Positions 63,863-64,000 of a stretch of DNA of 64,000 bases are shown here, piece by piece. Each line of letters begins with the position of its first letter. Positions within the stretch are counted from its first letter, which is position 1. This DNA is from Brachycybe producta (Eukaryota > Arthropoda > Diplopoda > Playtdesmida > Andrognathidae). The stretch lies in the NCBI GenBank assembly GCA_036925085.1, contig JAUPFP010000004.1:1006001-1070000 (forward strand), read 5' to 3'. Both the position numbers and the translations under genes were made by a program. The notes under the pieces were generated by a model. That model saw only the letters and a program-made list of their open reading frames with translations. It did no database searches and was not told the DNA's origin.

Positions 63863-64000
63863 AAGCTCGGATTTTTATGCAATATTATGCATATATTTTT
63901 TCAGTTTGTTGCCCAAGTGCAAATCGTGAAGTCACCATCATCATGAGAACAACTGCAATCATGCCTTTTTTTAACCAAAAAGTGTGGTTAGAGGGTATAT
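63863..64000. repeat. Family A palindromic element, copy A7 (cut by window edge)
   Basis: The left arm only: AAGCTCGGATTTTTATGCAA, TTGCCCAAGTGCAAATCGTG, GAACAACTGCAATCATGC and GTGGTTAGAGG. The rest lies beyond the window. Confidence 0.75.

Overview
The window is AT-rich animal (metazoan) genomic DNA. Its genes are split by many small introns and embedded in long non-coding stretches rich in microsatellites and palindromic, MITE-like repeats. The gene content (Pitx homeobox gene, BMS1, a bilaterian-type neuropeptide GPCR), the intron structure and the frequent 'taggcctata'-type words suggest a marine invertebrate. An echinoderm or a relative is my best guess, but nothing in the window proves the phylum.

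Layout. 1-18480: no gene recognised; repeats only, ending in the 3' flank of Pitx. 18481-31510 (minus): a three-exon Pitx homeobox gene, 412 aa after my splicing. Its 10.8-kb last intron holds three near-identical tRNA-Lys(CUU) genes, also on the minus strand, and two uncertain plus-strand ORFs. 31511-48210: about 16.7 kb between divergent genes, with a CCAAT/CRE cluster near 33.3 kb, microsatellites and fold-back repeats. 48211-55561 (plus): the complete 19-exon BMS1 ribosome-biogenesis GTPase gene, 1185 aa with every exon phase closing. 55562-57609: short gap between convergent genes. 57610-62035 (minus): the last six coding exons of a rhodopsin-class neuropeptide receptor related to the orexin/allatotropin/trissin group. 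Its TM1-TM2 exons lie beyond the right edge or were not recognised.

The genes do not form a pathway. Pitx is a developmental transcription factor, BMS1 acts in nucleolar 40S assembly, and the receptor is a plasma-membrane peptide sensor. The most notable structure is the repeat content. One palindromic family with TA flanks (family A) has at least six copies. A second, with TTAA at several ends (family B), has about 13 copies, several of them in BMS1 and receptor introns. There are also single fold-back elements. No transposase gene is visible, so these look like non-autonomous elements mobilised from elsewhere.
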